Part shown: piece by piece, positions 1 to 8,851 of the stretch
Layout: each line of letters starts with the position of its first letter
Numbering within the stretch: position 1 is the first letter of the stretch
NCBI RefSeq assembly: GCF_016612865.1
Contig: NZ_JAENZZ010000004.1
Span: 1-35,094, forward strand
Direction: 5' to 3'
Origin: Blastococcus sp. TML/M2B
GTDB lineage: Bacteria > Actinomycetota > Actinomycetes > Mycobacteriales > Geodermatophilaceae
DNA: 35,094 bases
Notes under the pieces: generated by a model
What the model was told of the DNA's origin: nothing
Databases searched by the model: none
What the model saw: the letters and a program-made list of their open reading frames with translations, nothing else
Translations under genes and position numbers: made by a program

Positions 1-795
1 TACCTGCACGGCGAGCGAGGTCAGCCCGAGCCGCTCGAGGAACAGCGGCGTCGTGGCGTAGAGCCCGCCGCCGCTGTCGGGGTCGCTGCCCACCTCGGAG
101 ACCAGCCCGCGGCCGATCAGGGTGCGCATGACGCCGTCGACGCCGACCCCGCGGATCGCGGCGACGCGGGCGCGGGTCACCGGCTGCCGGTAGGCGATGA
201 CGGCCAACGTCTCCAGCGCGGCCTGGCTGAGCCGGCTGCGCTGCCCGTCGACGAGGTACCGCTCGACGACGCCGGCGTGCTCCTCCCGGGTGTAGAGCCG
301 CCACCCCTCCCCACCCGGCGCAGCGCGATCCCCGCCGAGCGCGCGTCGTAGCCCTGCGCCAGCTCGGCCAGCCCGGTCCGCACCTGGATCAGGGAGCAGC
401 GCAGCGCACCGGCCAGGGTGGCCTCGTCGACCGGGTCGTCCATGACGAACAGCAGCGCCTCCAGCCCGCCGCGCAGCTCGTCGGGGTCGAGCAGCTCCAG
501 CGGCTCGGGCTCCGGTTCCGGCTCGGGCTCCGGCTCGGGGGCCGCGGCCGGCGGGGCGGGCTCGTCGTCCTCCACCGGGACCGGCGGGACCTCGCCCTCC
601 TCCACCGGCAGCTCGGAGACGCGGGTGGCGAGCTCGGCCGCGACGGCGTCCCACGCGGCGGGTCGGGGGGCCCCCCCGCCGCTCGGACTCCCGGCGCGCG
701 GCCGCCAGCTCGCCGGCCAGCGCCTCCCAGGAGATCGGGGCGGGCTCCTCGGCGGGCCGCGGCTCCTCGGTGGGCCGGTCGTCGTCGGTGCTCAC
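1..795 (-). CDS. scpB: Segregation and condensation protein ScpB (partial, frameshifted)
   Basis: ScpB is the winged-helix kleisin partner that works with ScpA and SMC in chromosome condensation and segregation. The GTG start at 795 overlaps the scpA stop as GTGA. After an acidic, Pro/Glu-rich N-terminus (a PEPEPEPEPE run), the conserved core reads LRGGLEALLFVMDDPVDEATLA, then SQAALETLAVIAYRQP and GVDGVMRTLIGRGLV, ending near LGLTSLAVQ at the left edge, so the C-terminus is cut off. The frame breaks twice. Near 665-680 a run of seven G and six C carries one extra base. Near 305-318 one base is missing in GGTGGGGAGGGG (coding strand). The two cancel, so 795 bases still make 265 codons. Sequencing error is likelier than decay because all core motifs survive. 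Confidence 0.93.
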   Translation of the reverse strand, partial: MSTDDDRPTEEPRPAEEPAPISWEALAGELAAARRESERRGGPPTRRVGRRRGRARHPRLRAAGGGGRGPAGPGGGRRARPAGRGPRAGARAGTGARAAGAARPRRAARRAGGAAVRHGRPGRRGHPGRCAALLPDPGADRAGRAGAGLRRALGGDRAAPGGEGWRLYTREEHAGVVERYLVDGQRSRLSQAALETLAVIAYRQPVTRARVAAIRGVGVDGVMRTLIGRGLVSEVGSDPDSGGGLYATTPLFLERLGLTSLAVQV

Positions 796-1672
796 GAGTA
801 CTCCTCGTCGATGTCGTCGGCCGCCGGCTCGCCGCCGTCGCCGGGCAGGGCGCCGGGAACGGCCCCGTCCACGTCGACCGCCCCGGCGTCGGGCTGCCGG
901 CCCGACCAGCGCACGTGCAGCTCGCCCAGCGGCGTGAGCTGCTCGAAGGTGACGCGCTGCTGGCGGTAGAGCTCCAGCAGCGCGAGGAACCGGGCGACCA
1001 CCTCGAGGGTGTGGTCGCAGTCGGCGGTGAGCGCGCGGAAGGAGACGGTGCCGGCGCGCGCCAGGTGGTCGCGCACCACCAGGAGCTGTTCGCTCACGCT
1101 CACCGGCGGGGCGTGCAGGTGCCCGACGCCGACGACGTCGGGCGCCTTCGGCGCCAGGGCACGGGCGGCCAGGGCGGCGAACTGCGCCGGGGTGAGGTCC
1201 AGCCGCACCTCGGGCGCGAGGTCGGCGAACCGCGGCTCCAGGGCCGCGACCCGGGGAACCGGCGGGCGGCCTCGCCCTCCCGCTCGCGCAGGAAGGCGGC
1301 CGCCTGCTTGTAGGCCTTGTACTGGAGCAGCCGGGCGAAGAGCAGGTCGCGCGCCTCGAGCAGCTCGAGGTCCTCCTCGTCGTCGACCTCGGCGGCCGGC
1401 AGCAGCCGGGCGGCCTTGAGGTCGAGCAGCGTGGCGGCGACCACGAGGAACTCGCTGGCCTGGTCGAGGTCGAGTTCGTCGCCCAGGGCGCGCAGATGGG
1501 CGATGAACTCGTCGGTGACCGTGGACAGCGCGATCTCGGTGACGTCGAGCTTGTGCTTGCCGATCAGCTGCAGCAGCAGGTCGAACGGGCCCTCGAAGTT
1601 GGTCAGCCGCACGGTGAAGCGCGCGGGGACGACGGCGTCCGGCGTCCCCGCTGCCGCGCTGCTGTCCTCCAC
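792..1672 (-). CDS. scpA: Segregation and condensation protein ScpA (one frameshift)
   Basis: ScpA is the kleisin subunit that bridges the SMC heads and binds ScpB. The N-terminal signature FTVRLTNFEGPFDLLLQLI sits at about residues 19-37, followed by ASEFLVVAATLLDLKAARLLP and a helical C-terminus with VRLDLTPAQFAALAARAL. GTG at 1672 is the first start in frame after the upstream stop at 1699 and puts the family motif near residue 20. One base is missing in a C run near 1253-1257 (coding CGG TTC CCC GGG should read CGG TTC CCC CGG GTC); adding it gives 293 residues and continues into the C-terminus. The stop overlaps the scpB start. A 26-base gap separates it from the gene upstream, so these genes are probably one transcript. 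Confidence 0.94.
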
Positions 1673-1698
1673 GGTCAGCGAGCGTAGGCGCGCGCCGC

Positions 1699-2226
1699 TC
1701 AGCCCTGGAGGCGCCGCACCAGCACCGAGTCCTCGCCGCGCTCGGCGAGGTCGGCCAGGATCACCGAGATCGCCTCGCGGACGATCCGCCCGCGGTCGGC
1801 GGCGACGCCGTGCTGGCCCCGGAGGGTCAGCCGGGCGGTCTCCAGCGCCATGAGCTCGTCGGCCGAGATGTAGACGGTGATCTTCTCGTCGTGCTTGGTG
1901 CGCTCGCGGCCGCGGGCCGGCCGGCCGCGCGTCGGCACCCGGGGTGTGAGCACCGGTGCGGGCGCGGGGGCGGCGCGGAAGGCGGCCAGCTCGTCGTCGC
2001 TCGAGGCAGCGGGGGTCGCCGCTCCCCCGGGCACGAGGGTGAGCGGGCTCGCCGGGGCCGGCTCCTCGGCGGCCGGCTCCCCGGCCCGCCGGGCGGCGGT
2101 GCGCAGGGCGGGCGAGCTGACCGTGGCGCTGAGGCTGGGCAGCTCGGTGACCTCGGGGACCGAGGACGACGAGTCGGTGCGGCGGAACAGCTCCGAGGCA
2201 CCGGGCAGCACGGGACGCCGCGTCAC
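1699..2226 (-). CDS. Ribbon-helix-helix-like protein between parA and scpA
   Basis: 175 residues. Residues 1-110 are low complexity (Ser, Ala, Pro, Glu) and probably disordered. Residues 114-165 look like a ribbon-helix-helix DNA-binding fold: a short strand KITVYIS, then helix [16 protein letters not shown], then helix [20 protein letters not shown] at 2226 overlaps the parA stop as GTGA, so translation of the two is probably coupled. Position between a ParA ATPase and scpA suggests a DNA-binding adaptor for the ATPase, comparable to the RHH partners of plasmid type Ib ParA proteins. That role is inference; related actinobacterial proteins at this place are usually annotated as hypothetical. 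The frame is intact. Confidence 0.85.
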   Translation of the reverse strand: MTRRPVLPGASELFRRTDSSSSVPEVTELPSLSATVSSPALRTAARRAGEPAAEEPAPASPLTLVPGGAATPAASSDDELAAFRAAPAPAPVLTPRVPTRGRPARGRERTKHDEKITVYISADELMALETARLTLRGQHGVAADRGRIVREAISVILADLAERGEDSVLVRRLQG

Positions 2227-3128
2227 AGTGCCAGCACCTCCTTGGCCAGGTCGCGGTAGGCCGCGGCACCCGAGGAGGTCGGCGCCCAGGTGGTGATCGG
2301 CTGGCCGGCGACGGTGGTCTCCGGGAACCGGACGGTGCGCTGGATGACGGTTTGGAAGACGGTGTCGCCGAAGGCCTCGACCACCCGGCTGAACACCTCC
2401 TTGCAGTGCACGGTGCGCGCGTCGTACATCGTGGCGAGGATGCCGGAGATCTCCAGCTGCGGGTTGAGCCGCTCCTTGACCTTGTCGATGGTGTCGACCA
2501 GCAGCGCCACCCCGCGCAGCGAGAAGAACTCGCACTCCAGCGGGATCATCACGCCCTGCGCCGCGGTCAGGGCGTTGACCGTGAGCAGGCCCAGCGACGG
2601 CTGGCAGTCGATGAGGATGTAGTCGTACTCGTCGCGCACGTCGGCGAGCACCCGCAGCAGGGTCTGCTCGCGGGCGACCTCGCTGACCAGCTGCACCTCG
2701 GCGGCGGAGAGGTCGATGTTGCTGGGCACCAGGTCCAGGCCGGGGATGTCGGTGTGCACGCGCACGTCCCGCAGCGAGGTCCGGCGCTCCATGAGCGCGT
2801 TGTAGATGGTGCGGTCCATGGCCTGCGCCGGGACGCCCAGGCCGACCGACAGCGCACCCTGCGGGTCCAGGTCGATGAGCAGCACCTTGCGGCCGAACTC
2901 GGTCAGCGCGGCACCCAGGTTGATGGTCGACGTCGTCTTGCCGACGCCGCCCTTCTGGTTGCACATCGCGATGACGCGGGCCGGGCCGTGCTCGGTCAGC
3001 GGCTTGGGGTCCGGCAGCGGACGCTGCCGGGCGCGCGCGGGGTCCGTCCGCGAGGCGGCGGCACCCATCTCCGGGTCGCCGTCGCGCGGGCGCGCGACGG
3101 CAGGGGCCGCGTCCGCTCGGATCGCCAT
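2223..3128 (-). CDS. ParA/Soj family ATPase
   Basis: 301 residues. A deviant Walker A box, [14 protein letters not shown], lies at residues 59-72, with [16 protein letters not shown] and [20 protein letters not shown] as the following ParA switch/Walker B motifs. The first 50 residues are a basic, Ala/Arg-rich extension. ATG at 3128 has a GGTGGAGG ribosome site about ten bases upstream. The family dimerises on ATP and binds DNA non-specifically to move cargo; here the gene heads an operon with an RHH protein, scpA and scpB, as for Rv1708-Rv1710 of M. tuberculosis. This is not the parA of the parAB locus near oriC: no parB follows it. The 210 bases upstream (3129-3338) hold no gene and should carry the promoter. 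Confidence 0.93.
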   Translation of the reverse strand: MAIRADAAPAVARPRDGDPEMGAAASRTDPARARQRPLPDPKPLTEHGPARVIAMCNQKGGVGKTTSTINLGAALTEFGRKVLLIDLDPQGALSVGLGVPAQAMDRTIYNALMERRTSLRDVRVHTDIPGLDLVPSNIDLSAAEVQLVSEVAREQTLLRVLADVRDEYDYILIDCQPSLGLLTVNALTAAQGVMIPLECEFFSLRGVALLVDTIDKVKERLNPQLEISGILATMYDARTVHCKEVFSRVVEAFGDTVFQTVIQRTVRFPETTVAGQPITTWAPTSSGAAAYRDLAKEVLAL

Positions 3129-3338
3129 GAGTCTGTCGCCTCCACCTCGTACCCGGGCCCGGTTGTTCGGGTGCGGTCAGCCGTCCTGTCCGCTCGGGTG
3201 ATGAGGACGCTACGAAGAGTGGGGGACGCTCCCAAGGGGGCGCGCCGGAGACTTGTCGACATGGCGACGCCTGGCAACTCGTGTGACTGCTCCAGCCGAA
3301 CCGGCTCCAGAAGTTGCCAACGTGTTCGGCGGCGACTG

Positions 3339-4275
3339 TCAGTTCAAGGCGCGCGGATGGCTGGTCGCGTACACCTCGCGCAGCCGGTCGACGGTGACCA
3401 GCGTGTACACCTGCGTCGTCGTCACCGACGCGTGGCCGAGCAGCTCCTGCACCACGCGCACGTCCGCGCCGCCGTCGAGCAGGTGCGTGGCGAAGGAGTG
3501 CCGCAGGGTGTGCGGCGAGACGTCGGGCACCACGCCGTCCGGCCCACCGGCCCGCTCGGCGGCCGAGCGGAGGATCTGCCAGGCGCTCTGCCGCGACAGC
3601 GGCCCGCCGCGCACGTTGAGGAACAGCGCCCCGCCGCGCACGCCGCCCCGGCTCCGGCCGGCCAGCTCGGGGCGGGCGCGGACGAGGTAGTCCTCCACGG
3701 CCCGGAGCGCGTAGCTGCCCACCGGCACGATCCGCTCCTTGCCGCCCTTGCCGGCGAGCCGGACGGTCGCCTGGGCGCGGTCGACGTCGTCCACGGCGAG
3801 CCCGACCGCCTCCGAGATGCGCGCGCCGGTGCCGTACAGCAGCTCCAGCAGCGCGCGGTCGCGCAACCCCCGCGGGCCCTCGACCGCGCCCGCCGCCTCG
3901 ATCAGCGCCACCACCGACTCGACCGGGATCGCCTTGGGCAGCCGGCGGGCCGGGGTGGGCGGGCGCACTTCGGCGGCGACGTCGTCGGGCACCAGCCCGT
4001 CGCGGCAGCGCGAAGCGGTGCAGGCCGCGCACGGCGACGACCGCGCGGGCGGCCGACGTGGCCGACAGCGGCGGGTGGTCGTCGTCCCCGCGGCGCAGCG
4101 CGGCCAGGAAGCCGGCGACGTCGGACTCGGTGATCTCGCCCAGGCCGCGCACACCGGCGGCGTCGAGGTACTCGGCGTAGCGGCGCAGGTCGCGGCGGTA
4201 GGAGGCGATGGTGTTCTGGGCCAGGCCGCGCTCGACGACGAGGTGGTCCAGGTAGCCGGTCACCACCAGCTCCAC
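3339..4275 (-). CDS. xerD: Tyrosine recombinase XerD (one frameshift)
   Basis: Site-specific recombinase that resolves chromosome dimers at dif with XerC. The N-terminal SAM-like core-binding domain reads [18 protein letters not shown] and [13 protein letters not shown]. The catalytic domain shows all the usual residues: Arg in [13 protein letters not shown], Lys in [22 protein letters not shown] (His, Arg), [14 protein letters not shown] (His and the nucleophilic Tyr). GTG at 4275 is the best start in frame. One extra base near 4000-4010 (coding GCG CTG C CGC GAC GGG) breaks the frame between the two domains; removing it gives 311 residues, normal for XerD. Next to ald and close to the parA-scpAB operon, as in other actinobacteria. 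Confidence 0.93.
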
Positions 4276-4313
4276 GTCGGAGCCGGCCGTGCGGGGCGGC
4301 AGGTCGGCGACGG

Positions 4314-5429
4314 TCAGGACAGCACCTCCGCCAGCGGGACGGCGGTCAGCCCGTGCGCCCCGGCCACCTCGGGCAGGACGACGGCGCCGCCCGCGACGTT
4401 GACCCCGCGGGCCAGCGCCGGGTCGGCCGCCACCGCCTCGACGGTGCCGTGCTCGGCGAGGGCCATGACGTAGGGCAGCGTGACGTTGGTCAGCGCGTGG
4501 GTGGAGGTGTTCGGCACCGCGCCGGGCATGTTGGCCACGCAGTAGAAGACCGAGTCGTGCACGCGGAAGGTCGGCTCGTCGTGGGTGGTCGGGCGGGTGT
4601 CCTCGAAGCAGCCGCCCTGGTCGACGGCGATGTCCACCAGCACCGACCCCGGCCGCATGCGCGACACCAGCTCGTTGCTGACCAGCACCGGTGCCCGGGC
4701 CCCCGGCACCAGGACCGCGCCGATCACCAGGTCGGCGCCGAGCACCGCCCGTTCGACCTCGTACGCGGTGGAGGCGACGGTCTGCAGGTGGCCCTGGTAG
4801 ATCCGGTCGGCGGCGCGCAGCTTGTCGATGTCCTTGTCGAGGACGACGACCTCCGCCTGCATGCCCAGCGCGATCGCCGCCGCGCTCATCCCGGCGACGC
4901 CCGCCCCCAGGACGACGACGGTGGCCGCGTGCACCCCGGGGACGCCGCCGAGCAGCACGCCGCGGCCGCCGTGCGCCCGCTCGAGGGCGTGCGCCCCCAC
5001 CTGCGGGGCCATCCGGCCGGCGACCTCGGACATCGGCGCGAGCAGCGGGAGCGCGCCGTCGGCGGTCTGGACCGTCTCGTAGGCGATCGCGGTGGTGCCC
5101 GAGGCGACCAGGGCTGCGGTGCACTCCTCGCTGGCCGCGAGGTGGAGGTAGGTGAACAGCGTCTGGCTGGCCCGCAGCCGCCCGTACTCCTCGGCGACCG
5201 GCTCCTTGACCTTGAGCAGCAGGTCCGCGTCGGCCCAGACGACGTCGGCGTCGGGCACCAGGCGCGCGCCGGCGTCGGCGTACTCGGCGTCGGGGATCGA
5301 GGAGCCCGCGCCCGCGCCGCTCTCGACCAGCACGGTGTGCCCGGCCCGGACGAGCTCGGTCACGCCGGCGGGGGTGAGCGCCACCCGGTACTCACCGCTC
5401 TTGACCTCCCGGGCCACCCCGACCTGCAT
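4314..5429 (-). CDS. ald: Alanine dehydrogenase
   Basis: NAD-dependent enzyme for the reversible deamination of L-alanine to pyruvate and ammonium. It is 371 residues, the usual family length. The start [20 protein letters not shown] matches the family N-terminus, so ATG at 5429 is preferred over a start six codons upstream. Visible motifs are LLKVKEP and YLHLA (substrate-site Lys and His), the Rossmann loop [11 protein letters not shown] near residue 170, and [19 protein letters not shown] near residue 300. It stops 38 bases before the xerD start. It diverges from the plus-strand membrane gene at 5537, and the shared 107-base spacer contains a direct repeat. The frame is intact. Confidence 0.96.
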   Translation of the reverse strand: MQVGVAREVKSGEYRVALTPAGVTELVRAGHTVLVESGAGAGSSIPDAEYADAGARLVPDADVVWADADLLLKVKEPVAEEYGRLRASQTLFTYLHLAASEECTAALVASGTTAIAYETVQTADGALPLLAPMSEVAGRMAPQVGAHALERAHGGRGVLLGGVPGVHAATVVVLGAGVAGMSAAAIALGMQAEVVVLDKDIDKLRAADRIYQGHLQTVASTAYEVERAVLGADLVIGAVLVPGARAPVLVSNELVSRMRPGSVLVDIAVDQGGCFEDTRPTTHDEPTFRVHDSVFYCVANMPGAVPNTSTHALTNVTLPYVMALAEHGTVEAVAADPALARGVNVAGGAVVLPEVAGAHGLTAVPLAEVLS

Positions 5430-5466
5430 GCGCGGGAGTCTAGGCACGCGAGGAGCTCGCTACGCC

Positions 5467-5510
5467 CGACCTGCGGGCGGTCCCGCGCGCTCGCACTCGA
5501 CCTGCGGGCG
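5467..5510. promoter_or_regulatory. Direct repeat in the ald / membrane-gene divergent spacer
   Basis: The 13-mer CGACCTGCGGGCG occurs at 5467-5479 and again at 5498-5510, a 31-bp phasing close to three helical turns. It lies between two divergent starts (5429 minus, 5537 plus). Alanine dehydrogenase genes in actinobacteria are often controlled by an Lrp-type AldR, but these repeats are not a recognised AldR site. Could be an operator or a chance duplication. Confidence 0.3.
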
Positions 5511-5536
5511 CTCCTCGCCGGCCGAAGGATGGGCGG

Positions 5537-6238
5537 ATGCGCCTGTACGCCCAGCACCCCGCCCTCCGCCTGCGCCAGCTCGCCGCCGACGTCGGGCTGC
5601 TGGTGTGGGTCGTGGGCTGGGTGCTCGCCGCGCGGGCGGTGCACGGGGCGGTGCTGCTGCTGGCCGAGCCGGGCAGGGCGGTCGAGGACCTCGGCCGCTC
5701 GGTCGCCGGCAGCATGGGCTCGGCGGCGGGCGTGGCCGAGGACGTGCCGCTGGTGGGCGACGAGCTGGCCACCCCGTTCGAGGCGCTGGCCCGCGCGAGC
5801 GGTTCGGTCCGGGGCGCCAGTCAGAGCGCGCAGGACGCCGTCGACACGCTGGCGACGATCCTCGCCGTCGCCCTCGTCGTCCTCCCGGTGGGCTGGCTGC
5901 TGCTGCGCTGGCTGCCGTGGCGCGCCCGTTGGGTGCGCGAGGCCGCGGCCGCCGGGCAGCTGCTGTCGGGGGCTCGACCGGCCGCGGCAGCGGGACGGGG
6001 TGCGGTGGCGACGGGGTCGCTGTCGAGCAGCGCCGCGGCGGAGCCGACCGGGGCGGCGGTGGCGCACCCGGACCTCGAGCTGCTCGCTGCGCGAGCGATG
6101 GCGACCGCGCCCCTCCCCCGGCTGGCCGCGCTGCCGCCGGGCACCGGAGCGGCGTGGCGGGCCGGCGACCCGACGGCTGTCCGGGCCCTGGCCGGGCTCG
6201 AGCTGGAACGACTCGGCCTGCGCCTGCCGGCGAACTGA
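5537..6238 (+). CDS. Two-TM membrane protein of unknown function
   Basis: 233 residues. ATG at 5537 has a clear ribosome site, GAAGGA, at 5524-5529. Two hydrophobic segments are visible: about residues 19-43 (LLVWVVGWVLAARAV) and 108-127 (LATILAVALVVLPVGWLLL). Between them is a soluble segment with a helical stretch (VEDLGRSVAGSMGSAAGVAEDVP, DELATPFEALARASG), probably extracytoplasmic. The C-terminal 100 residues are Ala-rich and probably cytoplasmic. I do not recognise the family beyond a conserved actinobacterial hypothetical. It is transcribed alone, divergent from ald and convergent with the HNH gene. Confidence 0.8.
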   Translation: MRLYAQHPALRLRQLAADVGLLVWVVGWVLAARAVHGAVLLLAEPGRAVEDLGRSVAGSMGSAAGVAEDVPLVGDELATPFEALARASGSVRGASQSAQDAVDTLATILAVALVVLPVGWLLLRWLPWRARWVREAAAAGQLLSGARPAAAAGRGAVATGSLSSSAAAEPTGAAVAHPDLELLAARAMATAPLPRLAALPPGTGAAWRAGDPTAVRALAGLELERLGLRLPAN

Positions 6239-6262
6239 AAGCACGCCGACACGCGCGGGCCC

Positions 6263-6296
6263 ATGTCGACCGGTCGACAGATCGACCGGTCGACAT
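6263..6296. terminator. Perfect 15-bp hairpin built from two GTCGACCGGTCGAC palindromes
   Basis: ATGTCGACCGGTCGA, loop CAGA, then TCGACCGGTCGACAT: a perfect inverted repeat between two convergent genes that end at 6238 and 6306. Each arm contains the 14-bp self-palindrome GTCGACCGGTCGAC or nearly all of it, so several pairings are possible. No T tract on either side. A bidirectional terminator is the simplest reading; a protein site with two palindromic half-sites is also possible. Confidence 0.55.
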
Positions 6297-6305
6297 CCCA
6301 CCGGA

Positions 6306-7819
6306 TCAGAACGGCGGCGGGTCGTCGGCGGGGTCGGGTGGTGAGGGTGGTGGTTCCGGTGGTCGCAGGCCCGGTGGGCGGGTCGTGCGGGTGATGCCCG
6401 AGGGGCTGGTCACGTGCAGCGTGCCGTCGGGGTCCATGCGGAAGCGCCAGCCGCGGGCGAAGGTCTTGAGCCGGTGGTGGGAGCGGCAGGCGCAGCACAG
6501 GATTCGCGCACGACGTCGCCCCACCGTCGGCGTGGGCGACCACGTGGTCCAGGTCGGCCCAGCCGACCCGCTGCCCGCAGTTCGGCATCCGGCAGCGCCG
6601 GTCCCGGGTGGCGACGAACCGCCGCTGCCCCGCCCGCGGCTCGTAGCCGGCGGTGTCGTCGGGCATGCCGAGGACGGCGCAGCCGCAGCCATCGTCGGCG
6701 TCTGCGTCTGCGTCTGCGTCGGGGTCGGGGTCGGCGTCGGGGTGCTGCGGGCAGCCCGTCGCCGCGAGGCGGGCGAGTTCCCCGGCGGTCACCGTGGCCA
6801 GCAGCCGCCCCCGCTGGTCGGTGAGCGCGAACGACAGCGACCCCCCGGCCGGCGTCGTCAACCCCAGCGCCTCCACCCGGGCCAGCAGCTCGCGCAGCTG
6901 CGCGGCGGTGACCGCGAACCCCGCGACCTCACCGCCCGCGGCGGTGTCCCCGGCGAGCCCGTCCAAAGCGGCGGTCACGGTCAGCTGCACCGACACCCCA
7001 CCCAGCCCGTGATCGGCCGGGCGGCGGATCAGCATCGCCATCACCGCCGCGCGGATCTGCCCGATCGGCCGCTCGTCGCCATCGGCCTTCGCCATCGCCG
7101 CCAGCTGGTCGATCACCGCGTAGCAGGCGGCCGCCTCCTCCACGGTCAGCTCACCGGTCAGCGTCGCCATGCCGTCCACGGTGGGCGCCACCCGCACATC
7201 GGCCGCCCGCTGCGCCTCCGCCCGCCGCTCCTCCACCGCCGCCGCATCCAGCTCGGCCAGCAGCGCCAGCGCCCGCTCCCGCAGCCGCGCCAGCGACAAC
7301 TCCCCCGCCCCCGGCAGCAGTGCCGCCTCCACCGCCTGCGCCAGCGCCGGCGTCGTGGCCTGCAGCGCATCGGCCAGCACCCCGGCCCGGCGCTCGTCGA
7401 TCCCACCCCGCCGCAACAACGCGAAGGTGGCCGGCAGGTTGTCCCGCCAGGTGAACGCCCGCCGCGCCCGGAACGCCGCCGTCCCCCGCCCCAGATTCAG
7501 CGCCGTGCGCCACCTCGTCGACGAAGAACTCGCTCACCCCGGCGAACTCCGGATCGGTCTTCCGCCAACTCCGCCGCCGCGCACCCGGCGTGCCGGGTGG
7601 CGGGTCGTCGGTGTCGGGCCGCAGCTCCGCCAGCCGCAGGATCAGCTGCGCCTCCCGGGCGGTCTGCCGCGCCCGGTCCCGCTCGATCCGGCCCAGCTCC
7701 CCGGCCACCTGCTCATCGGTCAGCCACTCGGCCGGCAGGTCCAGGTGCGCCTCCGGCCGGGCACCCACCCAGTCGATGAGCACCCCCTCCACCACGGAGG
7801 TCCCCGCCAACGTTCCCAT
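6306..7819 (-). CDS. DUF222 / HNH endonuclease domain protein (two frameshifts)
   Basis: A member of the 13E12-type family: an N-terminal helical DUF222 region and a C-terminal HNH nuclease. DUF222 features include LTDEQVAGELGRIERDRAR, RRAFTWRDNLPATFA (after frame repair) and LTGELTVEEAAACYAVIDQLAAMAKADGD. The HNH core reads FVATRDRRCRMPNCGQRVGWADLDHVVAHADGG, then NLCCACRSHHRLK. An Asp-Ala/Asp-Pro run precedes it. One extra base near 7503-7508 and one near 6501-6506 break the frame; removing both gives 503 residues. ATG at 7819 was chosen; a GTG two codons upstream is possible. These genes are numerous in Geodermatophilaceae and mycobacteria and often have many paralogues; a biological role is not established. 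It is single here and shows no intein or mobile context. Confidence 0.85.
6693..6742 (-). repeat. GCGTCT / GGGGTC microsatellite inside the HNH gene
   Basis: Six-base units GCGTCT and GGGGTC (plus strand) repeat across this stretch and code for an alternating Asp-Ala and Asp-Pro run (DADPDPDADADADADD) just before the HNH domain. Repeat slippage in units of six would change linker length without a frameshift. Confidence 0.7.
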
Positions 7820-7968
7820 GCCCACACGCTAGAGAGCAGGTCTGACACTTTTCGCTGGTCGGACCGTCGCGCCGAGTGGTAGTGACTCCCATCGGTGAGG
7901 GCGATGACGTCGCCCCTACAACCCGGCGCGCACCCGCCCTGCAGGCGGCTTTGGGGACATTTCGTCCA

Positions 7969-8658
7969 TCAGCTTTCGGCAGGTGTCTCCACCGTGAGCC
8001 GAGGGCCCACATCGATGCCACCGCGCTGCCGAGGCTGCAACTCAGCCGAGCGTCGGTCCGTCCACGCGATCTTGTGCAGCCCGTTCTTCAAAAGGTCCCA
8101 GCTGGGAGGAAACGACGTCTCGGTCCGCTTCAGTTCTCGTCCGGTGCTGTCGTACACAGCGAGGGTGATGCGCCCGGACTCCCGATCAATCACGCCCCAA
8201 GCGCGAGCAACGATGTCCCGCTGGAAGCGATTGACCTTGTCCGGCAGTGACGCGCGGATCTCGTAGCCACTTGCTAAGACACAATCCCCGGCACGAACGA
8301 AGGGCTGGGGGTCCCAGCCACGCGCGGACGCGAGGTGGACCAGCGATTCCACGTGGATGCGCAGGACGGCCGCAAGCACTTCATCGTCCGTGCCCGATAG
8401 CACCTCGGCTGGGTCGATGGCCCTCTCGACCCCCACCACGGTGTCCTCCTTGTCATTCCGCACAGGGATGACGGTCAGGTCAGGCCATGTGGGCGTGGAC
8501 CGGAGGACGGTGTTGACCTTGACCACGAAGTCGGTCTGAACCGGTTCGAGGCAGGCGTCGAAACAACTCGCCACGAGGTTGGTGAGGTGTCTGAAGCGGG
8601 CTCGGTCGTGCGCTGGCGTGCCGTCCAGCCAGTGGATCGCCGTCTCTCGGAGTCGCAT
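7969..8658 (-). CDS. Unrecognised 229-residue protein, lower GC than neighbours
   Basis: An intact frame from ATG 8658; an in-frame stop lies a few codons upstream and there is no clear Shine-Dalgarno site. It is soluble with no TM segment or signal. Segments include FRHLTNLVASCFDACLEPV, FVVKVNTVLRSTPTWPDLTV, DDEVLAAVLRIHVESLVHLA and ITLAVYDSTGRELKRTETSF. I recognise no domain. Base composition is visibly less GC-rich than the flanks, with more A/T at third positions (AAG, TCT, GAT, ACT), which suggests recent acquisition. It sits between the HNH gene and the conserved NUDIX/pyrG operon. The 143 bases before its neighbour downstream (7826-7968) and the 193 bases upstream (8659-8851) show no further gene; a weak GGGCGA/TCGCCC hairpin lies at 7899-7915. 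Confidence 0.7.
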   Translation of the reverse strand: MRLRETAIHWLDGTPAHDRARFRHLTNLVASCFDACLEPVQTDFVVKVNTVLRSTPTWPDLTVIPVRNDKEDTVVGVERAIDPAEVLSGTDDEVLAAVLRIHVESLVHLASARGWDPQPFVRAGDCVLASGYEIRASLPDKVNRFQRDIVARAWGVIDRESGRITLAVYDSTGRELKRTETSFPPSWDLLKNGLHKIAWTDRRSAELQPRQRGGIDVGPRLTVETPAES

Positions 8659-8851
8659 CTCAGGAGGTCCGTGAGCACATCAGCACCGGGGCAGGGTAAC
8701 TACGGGCTCAGCCCTCTTTCTCCCTTGAGTCCGCTGTCCCTGAGTGGGCCGCCCAGGGCGAGTGCCGTGCGTCAGGGCCAGACACCGTGGCTGCCTTTCG
8801 GCCGACAGCACCGGCGGGGTCAGCCCGATCCGCCGCCCTGCCGGGCCGCCC

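Noticed and set aside
2352..4133. Plus-strand open frame of almost 600 codons across parA and xerD
   Set aside because: Antisense to two well recognised genes, His/Arg/Gly-biased composition typical of high-GC shadows.
1699..5124. A single minus-strand frame of over 1,100 codons spanning several genes
   Set aside because: It only stitches true gene segments (RHH protein, first half of xerD) to out-of-frame stretches; real starts, stops and motifs define separate genes.
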